From positions 1-64,000 of the forward strand of contig CAYNLG010000004.1 in assembly GCA_964397995.1 (NCBI GenBank): 64,000 nucleotides of DNA. The letters run 5' to 3'. Made by a program: the position numbers and the translations under genes. Below, in pieces: positions 8,346 through 16,279 of the stretch. Below the pieces are notes generated by a model. That model worked only from the letters and a program-made list of their open reading frames with translations, was not told the DNA's origin and ran no database searches. This DNA is from CAYNLG01 sp964397995. GTDB taxonomy: Bacteria; Planctomycetota; Phycisphaerae; FEN-1346. The first letter of the stretch is position 1, and the number at the start of each line of letters is the position of its first letter.

Positions 8346-9239
8346 ATGCCCCGCTTCGGTGCCCACCAATCGATCGCCGGCGGCCCGGTCAAGGCGGTCG
8401 AGCTCGCGGTCGAGGCGGGCTGCGAGTGCCTGCAGCTCTTCGTCAAGTCGCCGAGCCAGTGGCGCGCTGCGCCGCTCACCGACGGGGACGTGGCCGCGTT
8501 CAGGGATGCCGCCGCCGAGGCCGGCCTCGCGCCGCTCGTCGGACACGTCTCGTACTTGGTGAACGTGGCCAGTCCGGACGAGGCCTTGTGGACACGGTCG
8601 CGCGACACCCTGCTCGAGGAGTGGGACCGGGCAGAGCGGCTGGGCCTCGCGGGCCTGGTGCTGCACCCCGGATCGCACAAGGGCGCGGGCGTGGAGGCGG
8701 GCCTCGCGCGAGTCGTCGCGGCCCTCGATTGGCTGCACCCCGAGCGGCCGGACCACGGCTGCCGCATCCTCGTCGAGGGCACGGCCGGCGCGGGCGCGAT
8801 GCTGGGCGGGAGGCTGGAGGAGGTGCAGCACCTGGTGGAGGTCCCCGCGGAGGCGGAACGGCTGGGCGTCTGCCTGGACACCTGCCACCTCTTTGCCGCG
8901 GGCTACGACCTGCGGACGCCGGAGGCGGTCGAGGCGACACTGGCCGAGGTCGAGGCGACGGTGGCCCTCGGGCGCGTGGCGGTCCTCCACGCGAACGACG
9001 CGACGGGGCGCCGGGGCAGCCACCTGGACCGGCACGCGGCCATCGGCAAGGGCCGCATCGGTACGAAAGGGTTCCGGGCCCTGGTCAATCACCCGGCCCT
9101 GGCCCGGATGCCTTTCATCCTGGAAACGCCCAAGGAAGACGAAGAAGGCCGGGCGATGGACCCCGTGAACCTTCGGGCGCTGCGGCGGCTGGTCAGGGAC
9201 AAGCCGGCCAAACCGCGCGGCCGCGGCAAGCGGACGTGA
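8346..9239 (+). CDS. nfo: Endonuclease IV (AP endonuclease)
   Basis: A 297-residue apurinic/apyrimidinic endonuclease of base excision repair. It cuts 5' of abasic sites with a three-zinc centre. All nine zinc ligands known from E. coli Nfo can be placed: His67, His107, Glu144, Asp178, His181, His215, Asp228, His230 and Glu260. Signature stretches are LHPGSHKG, LDTCHLFAAGYD and HLDRHAAIGKGRIG. The family motif LENTAG reads VEGTAG here; the metal-binding Glu is kept. The C-terminal tail is short and basic. It follows the M16 gene closely and could share its transcript. Confidence 0.95.
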   Translation: MPRFGAHQSIAGGPVKAVELAVEAGCECLQLFVKSPSQWRAAPLTDGDVAAFRDAAAEAGLAPLVGHVSYLVNVASPDEALWTRSRDTLLEEWDRAERLGLAGLVLHPGSHKGAGVEAGLARVVAALDWLHPERPDHGCRILVEGTAGAGAMLGGRLEEVQHLVEVPAEAERLGVCLDTCHLFAAGYDLRTPEAVEATLAEVEATVALGRVAVLHANDATGRRGSHLDRHAAIGKGRIGTKGFRALVNHPALARMPFILETPKEDEEGRAMDPVNLRALRRLVRDKPAKPRGRGKRT

Positions 9240-9245
9240 ACCGCA

Positions 9246-10118
9246 TCACTTGACCGGGGGCATCTTCGTGCCGGCGAGACCCTTCGCGGGTTCGGGCCGC
9301 TCGGGCACGGCATACTCGACGACAACGGGCTCGGTCGTCTCGTCGGCGATCTCCAAGCCCCCGAGGGCGGGCTCGAACTGCCAGCCCCACTGCTCCCAGA
9401 CCTGCTTCGAGACGCGCTGCCGCGCCAGGACCCGCGTCCGGAACCGGGCCCAGCTGTCGTACTTCTTCTCGTAGTACCACTGCTCCATGCGCCAGACGAT
9501 CTCGTCGCCCTTGCGGCCGGCGAAGCCCCGGTCGAGCATCAACTCCACCAGCACGACGACCCTGTCCGCCGTGCCGCGCAGCATCAGGTCGCGGACCCTG
9601 TTCTCGTGCCGCCGCACCTCGTGGATACGCCGCCGGATGTACGCGAGGTCCTCCTCGGTGGGCTCGCCTCCGACCTGCAGACCGAGGTCGGGCGTCCGGT
9701 ATTCGGGCGGGATGAGGGCGTCGTACGGGGAGATGCGTGGCGTCATGTCGAGGCCCTGGACGAGGCCCCAGGGGGTGCGGATGCACAGGTCGTAGAGGCC
9801 GAGGCGGAGGCCTTCGACGCGGAACGCCCCGGTCTTCGGGTCGACGGCGACGGGGATGCGGCGGTCGGCCAGCCGCTCGACGAGCCAGGCCTCGCGGACG
9901 CGGTCAGGCGGCGTCAGGCAGCCCTTGATGACGCCCGTCGGGGGCGGCGGCTCGATGGCATCGGCCTCGCTGCCGGCGGCCTCGGTTCCGGCCTCGCGCG
10001 CCTCCTTCGTCGGCTCGGGGCGTTCGGTCTCGCCGCCCTGCTCCACCGGCGCCGCCTGCGCCGGCGCAAGCGGCCCGAGCGCCGCCGCGAGTGCCGCCAG
10101 GACCGCCAGTGGCTTCAT
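9246..10118 (-). CDS. Secreted protein with carboxypeptidase-regulatory-like domain, function unknown
   Basis: A 290-residue exported protein. The signal peptide covers residues 1-22 and ends in APAQA. A low-complexity acidic linker follows (about 23-65). Then comes a short beta domain like the carboxypeptidase regulatory or CNA-B fold (GVIKGCLTPPDRVREAWL through YDLCIRTPWG). The C-terminal half is charged and helical, with many Arg/Glu and aromatic residues (WRMEQWYYEKKYDSWARF). A GGAG site precedes the ATG at 10118. It lies downstream of the GH10 gene on the same strand with a 59-base gap, so a shared role at the cell surface is plausible but unproven. Confidence 0.78.
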   Translation of the reverse strand: MKPLAVLAALAAALGPLAPAQAAPVEQGGETERPEPTKEAREAGTEAAGSEADAIEPPPPTGVIKGCLTPPDRVREAWLVERLADRRIPVAVDPKTGAFRVEGLRLGLYDLCIRTPWGLVQGLDMTPRISPYDALIPPEYRTPDLGLQVGGEPTEEDLAYIRRRIHEVRRHENRVRDLMLRGTADRVVVLVELMLDRGFAGRKGDEIVWRMEQWYYEKKYDSWARFRTRVLARQRVSKQVWEQWGWQFEPALGGLEIADETTEPVVVEYAVPERPEPAKGLAGTKMPPVK

Positions 10119-10177
10119 ACGGAGCACTCCCTGTCCCTCCCGGTCTCTGACGCGGCCGGCGCCGCGCCGCGTCGGCC

Positions 10178-11989
10178 CTAGCGTACGGTAATCTCCAGCT
10201 CCGCGTCCTCTGGCGTCAGGGCCACCTCGCGGACGATCTTCCGCCCGGCGAAGAGAATCTCGACCTCGTACTCGCCGGCGTACCCGTGCAGGTCGAAGTT
10301 GCCGGCCGAATCGGTCGCCCCGGCCTCCTCGGTCCAGAACTTCCGCTTGACGAGGTCCACCCACGCCCGGGCGGCCGGCTTCTCGGCCCAGTCCTTCCGA
10401 TAGAGCGCCGCATCGGGCCGCCAGTGCCGCCCTTCCCAGAACCCCCACAGGACGACGCCCTCGACGGCCGGGTGGCTGTAGCACGTCAGCAGGACGTCGC
10501 GGAGGTAATCGGCCTGGAGGGACTCGTCGGTCGTATCGACGTCGAGCTCCGTCACCTGCAGGTGCGCCGCCATCGGGGCGAAGCGGTCGAGCACGTCGTA
10601 GAGTTCCCCCGGCGGCGTCAGCGAGGTCTCCGTGAAGTGGCCCATGAAGCCGATCCCGTCCGGGCCGACCTCCTGGTCGCGGAGGTACGTAATCCACTTC
10701 GCGTAGGGCTCGATGCGCCCGCCGCCCGCCAGGACGTGGCCCTCGTTGACGTAGAGCTCGACGCCCGGACAAAGGGCGCGGCCGAGCTTCATGAACGCGA
10801 CGTAGATTTCCGGCCCGCCGGCCACCTCGTGCGTGTGCGGGGGCCACCCCGCCAGGTGGTTGATGATGTCGATCTCCGAGACGTGGCGCGCGATCTGCGG
10901 CAACTCGTCCTGGAGGTGGTCGAACCAGGCCTGGCGGAAGGCCTGGGGGTCGTCCTTGAGCGCCTCGTAGCGGAGGTGGCGCTTGGCGTGGCCGTGGCCG
11001 AACCAGTGGCCGCGACACTCAATGCCCTGCCGCGCAAGCCACGCCAGCGCCCGCATCGTCTGCGTGGTGTCGAAGCGCGGGTGCTCGCCGGTCTTGCCGA
11101 TCTCCCAGGGGCCCCACTTCAGGTCGTTCTCCAGGACCACCTTGTTGAAGTGGTCTTTGACAATCTGCTGGTACCGGCGGGCGTCGGCGTCGGTGCCGGT
11201 CAGCAGGTGGGCCGTCACGGCCGACCCGAAGCCGAAGGCATGCCGCTTCAGGCGGACCTTGACGGTGGTGCGCGGCACGCCCTGGCCGTCGCGCCGGCGG
11301 ACAGTGACCCGGAGGCGGCCCATGCGGTTGCGGCGAATGCGTTTCCAGGCCTTGTCGCGCCACGTGGCATCCGGGGCGCGGCCGTCGTAGGTGACGGGCG
11401 TGCGGGGCAGGTCCGCCGCCTTGACGCCGGTCCCGTAGGTGAGGACCTGAAGGCCGCCGATCTCGATCTCCTGCACCTGGGCGCCGAAGAAGAGGCCGAC
11501 CTGGGCCTCCCCGGGGGCATAGTCGGCGCCGACGGTCGCGGGGAAGAAGAACTGCTCCCACTGGCCTCGGTCCGTCCGGGCCCGGACGTGGAGCGACTTC
11601 GTGTGCGGCGGGCCGGCCTTCTCGAGAACCGCAAAGACCGTGCCGCGCCGGCTCGAGGCCTCCGACGACCGCGTCCGCATCCAGAACGTGACGAGGAGGG
11701 CGTCGCCCTTCTGGAGGGGCGCGGCCGTGGGCCAGCGGAGGGCGACGTGCCAGGGGGTCTCCGGCCGCGCGGTGACGGCGACGCGGGCGGCCTTCTCCAC
11801 CGGCCCGCGGAAGACGTCCTGGGCCTCCATCGTGCCGCACTCGCCGCCGCCAAAGCGGGCCGTCTCGAGCGGGTTGCCTTCGATGAGCGGGGTGCCGCCG
11901 GGCGGCACGGGCCGGGCCTCAGGCGAGGCCGCGGTCGTGGCCGCACACGCCGCGAAGAGGAGAAGAACCAGCGGCAATCGGGCGGGCAT
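10178..11989 (-). CDS. Secreted GH10-family (xylanase-like) protein with altered acid/base residue
   Basis: A 603-residue exported protein: signal peptide 1-21, a carbohydrate-binding-like beta domain at about 45-185, a GH10 (beta/alpha)8 barrel at about 225-540, and a C-terminal beta domain at 550-603. GH10 enzymes cleave xylan backbones. Family signs include ENDLKW (287-292) and the nucleophile motif TELD with Glu481. The acid/base motif, normally Asn-Glu, reads Asn377-His378 (IINHLAGW), so the usual proton donor Glu is absent. The protein may be inactive, work on activated substrates, or bind glycans. The start at 11989 was chosen because the signal peptide begins there; an ATG 30 bases upstream is also in frame. 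Confidence 0.88.
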   Translation of the reverse strand: MPARLPLVLLLFAACAATTAASPEARPVPPGGTPLIEGNPLETARFGGGECGTMEAQDVFRGPVEKAARVAVTARPETPWHVALRWPTAAPLQKGDALLVTFWMRTRSSEASSRRGTVFAVLEKAGPPHTKSLHVRARTDRGQWEQFFFPATVGADYAPGEAQVGLFFGAQVQEIEIGGLQVLTYGTGVKAADLPRTPVTYDGRAPDATWRDKAWKRIRRNRMGRLRVTVRRRDGQGVPRTTVKVRLKRHAFGFGSAVTAHLLTGTDADARRYQQIVKDHFNKVVLENDLKWGPWEIGKTGEHPRFDTTQTMRALAWLARQGIECRGHWFGHGHAKRHLRYEALKDDPQAFRQAWFDHLQDELPQIARHVSEIDIINHLAGWPPHTHEVAGGPEIYVAFMKLGRALCPGVELYVNEGHVLAGGGRIEPYAKWITYLRDQEVGPDGIGFMGHFTETSLTPPGELYDVLDRFAPMAAHLQVTELDVDTTDESLQADYLRDVLLTCYSHPAVEGVVLWGFWEGRHWRPDAALYRKDWAEKPAARAWVDLVKRKFWTEEAGATDSAGNFDLHGYAGEYEVEILFAGRKIVREVALTPEDAELEITVR

Positions 11990-12116
11990 GGGCGTCTCCG
12001 GCCGGGGGGTTCGCGTCACCGCATTGGACCGCGCCGGAAGCGCGCGGGCCAGCCAAAAACCGCGGTGCTGCGCCCCCGGACCGGCCGGAGCCCGGCCCGG
12101 GGCGACATATGCGCCC

Positions 12117-12146
12117 TTGACGGCCGGCGCGGCCCGCCTCTATACT
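12117..12146 (+). promoter_or_regulatory. Sigma-70 type promoter (TTGACG-N18-TATACT)
   Basis: The -35 TTGACG is at 12117-12122 and the -10 TATACT at 12141-12146, 18 bases apart. It lies 41 bases upstream of the next plus-strand start, in the divergent gap after the GH10 gene. Confidence 0.55.
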
Positions 12147-12187
12147 CACCGCGATTGCCCGGCACCGACGCCGCCAGGAGTGTGGCC

Positions 12188-12973
12188 GTGGCCAAGAACA
12201 AGCAGCAGCGGGCGCTGTTCGAGGTGTTGGCCCGGGAGCGTCGGCAGCAGGCCGAGGCCGAAGGGCAGCCGAAGCCCCTCGTCCGCCGCGGCGACGCCGG
12301 GCCGGAGAAGGACAAGCCCACGCGCGGGAGCGCGGCGGCCGGCGCCCCCGGCGACCGGCTGACCGGCGTACCGCTTCAGACGCCGTTCACGCACGGGCGG
12401 GTGGGCCTCAGCTACTTCGCCATCGGTCTGGCGGTGCTGGCGGTCGTGTGGCTCTGCATCCTGAGCTACCTGGTCGGCCGGTGGACCAGCCCGCGGCAAC
12501 CGGGGGCGGCGCCCGAGGCGCTGCCGAACGTCGAGGAGCGGCCGACCTGGGACGACGTCCGCGGCGAAGGCGTCACCCCGGACCTGACGGGCGATGGGAA
12601 CCCGGCCACCGCCGGCGAGGACCAGGCCGGAGACGGCTGGCCGGCGGGGGGCGGCGAGGCCGAGACGGAACCGGCCGGCGAGGCACCAACGGACGACACC
12701 GCGCCCGGCTGGCGGGTGCGGATCGCGTCGCTCGAGGTCGCGCGGTCCGAGTACATTGACAAGCTGCGCGAGGTGCTGGCCGCCCGGGGCGTCGAGACCG
12801 AGATGGTCCCCCGGGGCGGTTACTACATTCTGTACAGCCAGCGCCGGGTGCCGGGTACGGACAGCCCGGAGGCCAAGGCGCTGCTGCGAGACATCCTGGC
12901 CGCCCAGCAGGCGTTCGAGGAGGCGACGGGGTGGTCCGCCCGGACCGACCCGTACGTCGTCCCGGTCAGGTAG
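12188..12973 (+). CDS. Single-pass membrane protein with SPOR-like C-terminal domain
   Basis: A 261-residue protein. The N-terminus is basic and polar (residues 1-70), one membrane helix spans about 76-98, and an acidic Pro/Gly-rich linker precedes a folded domain at about 178-261. That domain reads WRVRIASLEVARSEYIDKL then GGYYILYSQ, resembling SPOR-type domains that bind denuded peptidoglycan; this match is tentative. Of several in-frame starts, the GTG at 12188 is best because AGGAG at 12176-12180 is seven bases before it. The gene begins a plus-strand run with the small basic protein 28 bases downstream. Confidence 0.8.
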   Translation: MAKNKQQRALFEVLARERRQQAEAEGQPKPLVRRGDAGPEKDKPTRGSAAAGAPGDRLTGVPLQTPFTHGRVGLSYFAIGLAVLAVVWLCILSYLVGRWTSPRQPGAAPEALPNVEERPTWDDVRGEGVTPDLTGDGNPATAGEDQAGDGWPAGGGEAETEPAGEAPTDDTAPGWRVRIASLEVARSEYIDKLREVLAARGVETEMVPRGGYYILYSQRRVPGTDSPEAKALLRDILAAQQAFEEATGWSARTDPYVVPVR

Positions 12974-13001
12974 GAACCGAACGAAGCCGAGGAGCCGTAC
13001 G

Positions 13002-13250
13002 ATGACGATGGACAAGAGCCTGAAGAGCCACGGCGAATTGACGCGCCACCGCAACGTGCTGTCGCGGGCCGAGCGGGTCGCCCGCCTCCAGGACGAGGAG
13101 AAGTGGGACGAGGAGCAGGACGTCTTCGGTCTGCCGAAGGTGGCCAACCGCAAGGTGGTGACGCGGAAGAAGGCCGTCGAGAAGCCGGGCGCCGAGGACG
13201 GGGCCGCGGAGAAGGCCCCCGAAGCGACCCAGGCCAAAGCAACCGACTAG
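13002..13250 (+). CDS. Small basic protein, TIGR04137 (Rhodopirellula/Verrucomicrobium) type
   Basis: An 82-residue protein whose first 50 residues fit the conserved small basic protein of planctomycetes and verrucomicrobia: MDKSLKSHGELTRHRNVLSR, then ERVARLQDEEKW and VFGLPKVANRKV. The function of that family is unknown; it may bind nucleic acid or ribosomes. The C-terminal tail (52-82) is Lys/Ala/Glu-rich. A GGAG site lies 7 bases before the ATG. The gene supports assignment of the window to a planctomycete relative. Confidence 0.85.
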   Translation: MTMDKSLKSHGELTRHRNVLSRAERVARLQDEEKWDEEQDVFGLPKVANRKVVTRKKAVEKPGAEDGAAEKAPEATQAKATD

Positions 13251-13271
13251 CGGCCCAGCGTGGACGCATCA

Positions 13272-13313
13272 CCGCCCCCGCCCGGCGGGGTTTCCCGTCC
13301 GGCCCGGGGGCGG
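13272..13313. terminator. GC-rich inverted repeat after the small basic protein gene
   Basis: CCGCCCCCG (13272-13280) pairs with CGGGGGCGG (13305-13313), and the 24-base loop contains further complementary GC tracts. No T-run follows. It could be a terminator or mRNA-stabilising hairpin between the small basic protein gene and the aminotransferase gene. Confidence 0.35.
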
Positions 13314-13365
13314 CGTGGTATCCGGCCTGTCCCCACGTCGCCGGCCGACTGAAAGGAGCGCCGCC

Positions 13366-14478
13366 ATGGCCCAGGACCGCCTCCTCACCTCCCGGCGCGC
13401 CGGGCGCATCGACGCCTCCGGCATCCGCAAGGTCTTCGACCTGGCGGCCAAGCTGGAGAACCCGATCAACCTGAGCATCGGCCAGCCGGACTTCGACGTG
13501 CCGGACGCCTGCAAGGCCGCCGCCATCGAGGCCATCGAGGCCGGCGTCAACCGCTACACCGTCACCCAGGGCGACGCCGGGCTGCGCGACGCCGTCCGGG
13601 CGGATTTGGCCCGCGAGTTCGGCACCTTCGACGCGCCGCTACTCATCACGAGCGGCGTCTCGGGCGGCATCCTGCTCGCGCTTCTGGCCACGCTGGACGA
13701 GGGCGACGAGGTGCTCGTCCCCGACCCGTACTTCGTCATGTACAAGCACCTGGTGAACCTCGTCGGCGCCACGCCCGTCTTCGTCGACACCTACCCGGAC
13801 TTCCGCGTGCGGGCCGACCGGCTGGAGGCGGCCGTCACGGAGAAGACGCGGATGCTGGTTCTCAACAGCCCGACCAACCCGACGGGGGCGGTGATGGGCG
13901 CCGAGGACCTGGCCGCGGCCATCGACGTGGCCCGCCGCCACAACCTGGTCGTCCTCTCCGACGAGATCTACAACCTGTTCACCTACGACGGCCCGTGCCC
14001 CAGCGCGTGGCCGCTCTACGACCGCGTCATCCTGCTGCGCGGCTTCTCGAAGACCTACGCGATGACGGGGTGGCGGCTGGGCTATGCGGCCGGGCCGGCC
14101 GAGGTCATCGGGGCCATGACGACGCTGCAGCAGTACACGTTCGTCTGCGCCCCGGCGCCGTTCCAGACGGCCGCCGTCCAGGCCCTGGAGACGAACCCGA
14201 CCCCGGTCGTCGAGGAGTACCGCCGGCGGCGCGATGTCATCTACGAGGGCCTCGCGGACCGGTTCAACGTGGAGAAGCCCGGCGGGGCGTTCTACATCTT
14301 CCCCGAGGCGCCCGGCGGCAAGGGAACGCCGTTCGTCGAGCAGGCCATCGGCGCGGGCGTGCTCGTCATTCCGGGCGGCGTGTTCAGCGAGCGGGACACG
14401 CATTTCCGCATCTCGTTCGCGACGCGCGTCGAGACGCTCCAGCGCGGCATCGAGGCGCTGAACCGCTTGGTGACGTAG
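13366..14478 (+). CDS. Pyridoxal-phosphate aminotransferase, class I/II
   Basis: A 370-residue fold-type I aminotransferase, AspC/AraT-like. It transfers amino groups between amino acids and keto acids in the cytoplasm. The PLP-lysine motif is SKTYAMTGWRLGYA, with preceding landmarks LNSPTNPTGAV (substrate carboxylate and PLP contacts) and LSDEIYNLF. The N-terminus shows the family motif INLSIGQPDFDVP. The ATG at 13366 has AAAGGAG six bases upstream; a longer in-frame extension lacks homology. Substrate choice (aspartate, alanine or aromatic) cannot be decided by eye. It is followed by a 195-base gap with two promoter-like sites. Confidence 0.92.
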   Translation: MAQDRLLTSRRAGRIDASGIRKVFDLAAKLENPINLSIGQPDFDVPDACKAAAIEAIEAGVNRYTVTQGDAGLRDAVRADLAREFGTFDAPLLITSGVSGGILLALLATLDEGDEVLVPDPYFVMYKHLVNLVGATPVFVDTYPDFRVRADRLEAAVTEKTRMLVLNSPTNPTGAVMGAEDLAAAIDVARRHNLVVLSDEIYNLFTYDGPCPSAWPLYDRVILLRGFSKTYAMTGWRLGYAAGPAEVIGAMTTLQQYTFVCAPAPFQTAAVQALETNPTPVVEEYRRRRDVIYEGLADRFNVEKPGGAFYIFPEAPGGKGTPFVEQAIGAGVLVIPGGVFSERDTHFRISFATRVETLQRGIEALNRLVT

Positions 14479-14490
14479 GCCGTTTTTGCC

Positions 14491-14519
14491 TTGCCCGGTC
14501 CGAGGGGTTCTGCTATCGT
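14491..14519 (+). promoter_or_regulatory. Possible upstream promoter (TTGCCC-N17-TATCGT)
   Basis: TTGCCC at 14491-14496 and TATCGT at 14514-14519 have ideal 17-base spacing but modest consensus matches. If used, the transcript would have a leader of about 150 bases before the acyl-chain operon. Confidence 0.3.
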
Positions 14520-14625
14520 TCGCGGCCTTTGGAGGGCCCGGGGAGAGCGGCCGGCGCGGTCGTGCCCCGCGGCGACACAGGGCCGGTGAGAGGGACGTTG
14601 CCCGCGGCGCGGCAGGCGGAAACGG

Positions 14626-14655
14626 TTGCATGCCGCCGCCGACCCGGGCTAGAAT
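14626..14655 (+). promoter_or_regulatory. Sigma-70 type promoter of the ketosynthase operon (TTGCAT-N18-TAGAAT)
   Basis: TTGCAT at 14626-14631 and TAGAAT at 14650-14655 are 18 bases apart and end 18 bases before the first ATG of the operon at 14674. No clear Shine-Dalgarno sequence lies in the short leader. Confidence 0.5.
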
Positions 14656-14673
14656 GAGGCCGCGCAGCGTGCC

Positions 14674-15177
14674 ATGAAGTTCTATCTCGTGGATCGCGTA
14701 CTGGAGCTGGACCCCGGCCGCCGCATCGTCACCGTCAAGAACCTGACGCTGGCGGAGGAGTACCTGGCGGACCACTTTCCGGCGTACCCCGTGCTGCCCG
14801 GCGTCATGATGCTGGAGGCGCTGGTACAGTCGGCGGCGTGGCTGGTGCACGAGGCCAGCGGGTTTGCGCGGCCGCTGGTGCTGCTGAAGGAGGCCCGGAA
14901 CGTCCGGTACGGCAATTTCCTGAGACCGGGGGGCCAGCTCGTGTGCGAGGTGGAGGCCAAGGCGATCGGCGAGGCCGAGAGCAAGATGACGGCGGTCGGC
15001 CGCTCGGACGGCCAGACGTGCGTGCAGGCGCGCCTGACGCTGGAGCATCGGACGGTGGCGGAGGAGGACCCGGGGCTCGGGGACCTCGACGCGGCCCTCC
15101 GGGCGCACCTGCGGGACCGGTTTGAACTGATCGGCGGGCCACGGGCGGTCGAGGCCGGCGGGGCGACCTCGGCCTGA
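14674..15177 (+). CDS. FabZ-type 3-hydroxyacyl-ACP dehydratase, first copy
   Basis: A 167-residue hot-dog-fold dehydratase, which removes water from 3-hydroxyacyl chains on acyl carrier protein. The catalytic motif HFPAYPVLPGVMMLEALVQ keeps His and, 14 residues later, Glu, with the same spacing as FabZ. A variable charged tail follows residue 135. It opens a ten-gene same-strand run with an ACP, a second dehydratase and two ketosynthase-fold proteins, so it probably acts on a dedicated acyl chain and not, or not only, in bulk fatty acid synthesis. The start is fixed by homology and the promoter just upstream. Confidence 0.86.
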   Translation: MKFYLVDRVLELDPGRRIVTVKNLTLAEEYLADHFPAYPVLPGVMMLEALVQSAAWLVHEASGFARPLVLLKEARNVRYGNFLRPGGQLVCEVEAKAIGEAESKMTAVGRSDGQTCVQARLTLEHRTVAEEDPGLGDLDAALRAHLRDRFELIGGPRAVEAGGATSA

Positions 15178-15230
15178 CAGCCGCGCCCCCGCGCCCGCGG
15201 CGGGGACAGGACTCTGGGAGGTGATATGCC

Positions 15231-15647
15231 ATGGCGATGAGCCGCGACGAGATCATGGAGAAGGTCCGCGAGGCGCTGGTGGATGCCCTCGGCGTCGACG
15301 AGGACGAGGTGACCCCGGAGGCCCGCATCCAGGCCGACCTGGGGGCCGAGAGCATCGACTTCCTCGACATCGTGTTCCGTCTCGAGAAGGCTTTCGGGAT
15401 CAAGATCCCGCGCGGGGACCTGTTCCCGGACAACATCCTGAACAGCGAGGAGTTCGTTCAGGACGGCAAGCTGACCGAGAAGGGCATGGAGGAGGTGCGC
15501 GAGCGGATGCCGTACGCGGACCTCTCGGAGTTCGGGAAGGACCCCAACGTCCAGGACATGGCCGACCTGTTCACGGTCGAGATGATCGTGGGCTACATCG
15601 AGGCGAAGCTGTCCGGCGAGGGCGGCAGCGCCGCCGACCCGGCCTGA
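15231..15647 (+). CDS. Acyl carrier protein with an insertion before its last helix
   Basis: A 138-residue acyl carrier protein. The phosphopantetheine attachment site is Ser41 in LGAESIDFLDIVF, equivalent to the usual DSL motif, so growing acyl chains should be carried here as thioesters. Typical ACPs are about 80 residues. This one has roughly 40 extra residues (about 70-115) before the last helix MADLFTVEMIVGYIEAKL. GGAGGTG at 15217-15223 is a good ribosome binding site for the ATG at 15231; a second ATG two codons later is possible. It sits between two dehydratase genes, which are its likely partners. Confidence 0.9.
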   Translation: MAMSRDEIMEKVREALVDALGVDEDEVTPEARIQADLGAESIDFLDIVFRLEKAFGIKIPRGDLFPDNILNSEEFVQDGKLTEKGMEEVRERMPYADLSEFGKDPNVQDMADLFTVEMIVGYIEAKLSGEGGSAADPA

Positions 15648-15741
15648 TCCATCCGACCGACCCCGCGCCGCCCGGTCCGCCGGTAGCCGCATCCCGGCCC
15701 CGGGCGGACTGCCCATCGGAGACCCGGAGCCCGGCACGCCC

Positions 15742-16266
15742 ATGCGGTGGATATGGATTGACCGGTTTGTCGCCTTCGAGCACGGCCGCAGGGCCGTCGC
15801 CGTCAAGAACGTCTCGATGGCTGAGGAGCACCTGCACGACCACTTCCCCGGCTACCCGATCCATCCCCCAAGCCTGATGATCGAGGGGATGGCCCAGACG
15901 GGCGGCGTGCTGGTCGGCGAGTTCTACGACTTCCGCGAGAAGGTCATCCTGGCGAAGGTCGGCAAAGCCGCCTTCCACGCGCGGGTGCGGCCGGGGGACC
16001 AGATCCGCCTGGAGGCCGCCGTGCGGGGCGAAATCCGCCCCGAGGGCGCCTCCATCGAAGGCACCATCACCCGGGGCGGCGCGCTTGTGGCCGAGATCGA
16101 CCTGATGTTCGCCCACCTCGACCAGAGCCGCGGGCCGGTCGAGCTCGCCGACAAGAACTTCGTGTTCAACGACGACTTCGTCCGGCTGCTGCGGATGCGG
16201 CAGCTGACGGACCTGCCGAAGACCGACGCGGCGGCCGCCGCCGAACCGGCCGCCCCGAAAGACTGA
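15742..16266 (+). CDS. FabZ-type 3-hydroxyacyl-ACP dehydratase, second copy
   Basis: A 174-residue hot-dog-fold protein related to the first dehydratase of the operon. The motif HFPGYPIHPPSLMIEGMAQ keeps the catalytic His and Glu 14 residues apart, although the central Pro-Gly-Val becomes Pro-Pro-Ser. The protein ends in an Ala-rich tail. Two FabZ-like proteins in one operon could form a heterodimer or handle different chain lengths. The start has no strong ribosome binding site; it is set by homology to the first copy. The gene ends 13 bases before the ketosynthase-like gene. Confidence 0.85.
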   Translation: MRWIWIDRFVAFEHGRRAVAVKNVSMAEEHLHDHFPGYPIHPPSLMIEGMAQTGGVLVGEFYDFREKVILAKVGKAAFHARVRPGDQIRLEAAVRGEIRPEGASIEGTITRGGALVAEIDLMFAHLDQSRGPVELADKNFVFNDDFVRLLRMRQLTDLPKTDAAAAAEPAAPKD

Positions 16267-16279
16267 CCGGGAGATCCGG

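Noticed and set aside
10286..12187. N-terminal extension of the SPOR-like gene to almost 900 residues
   Set aside because: The extension lies antisense to the GH10 gene. A promoter and AGGAG site place the true start at 12188.
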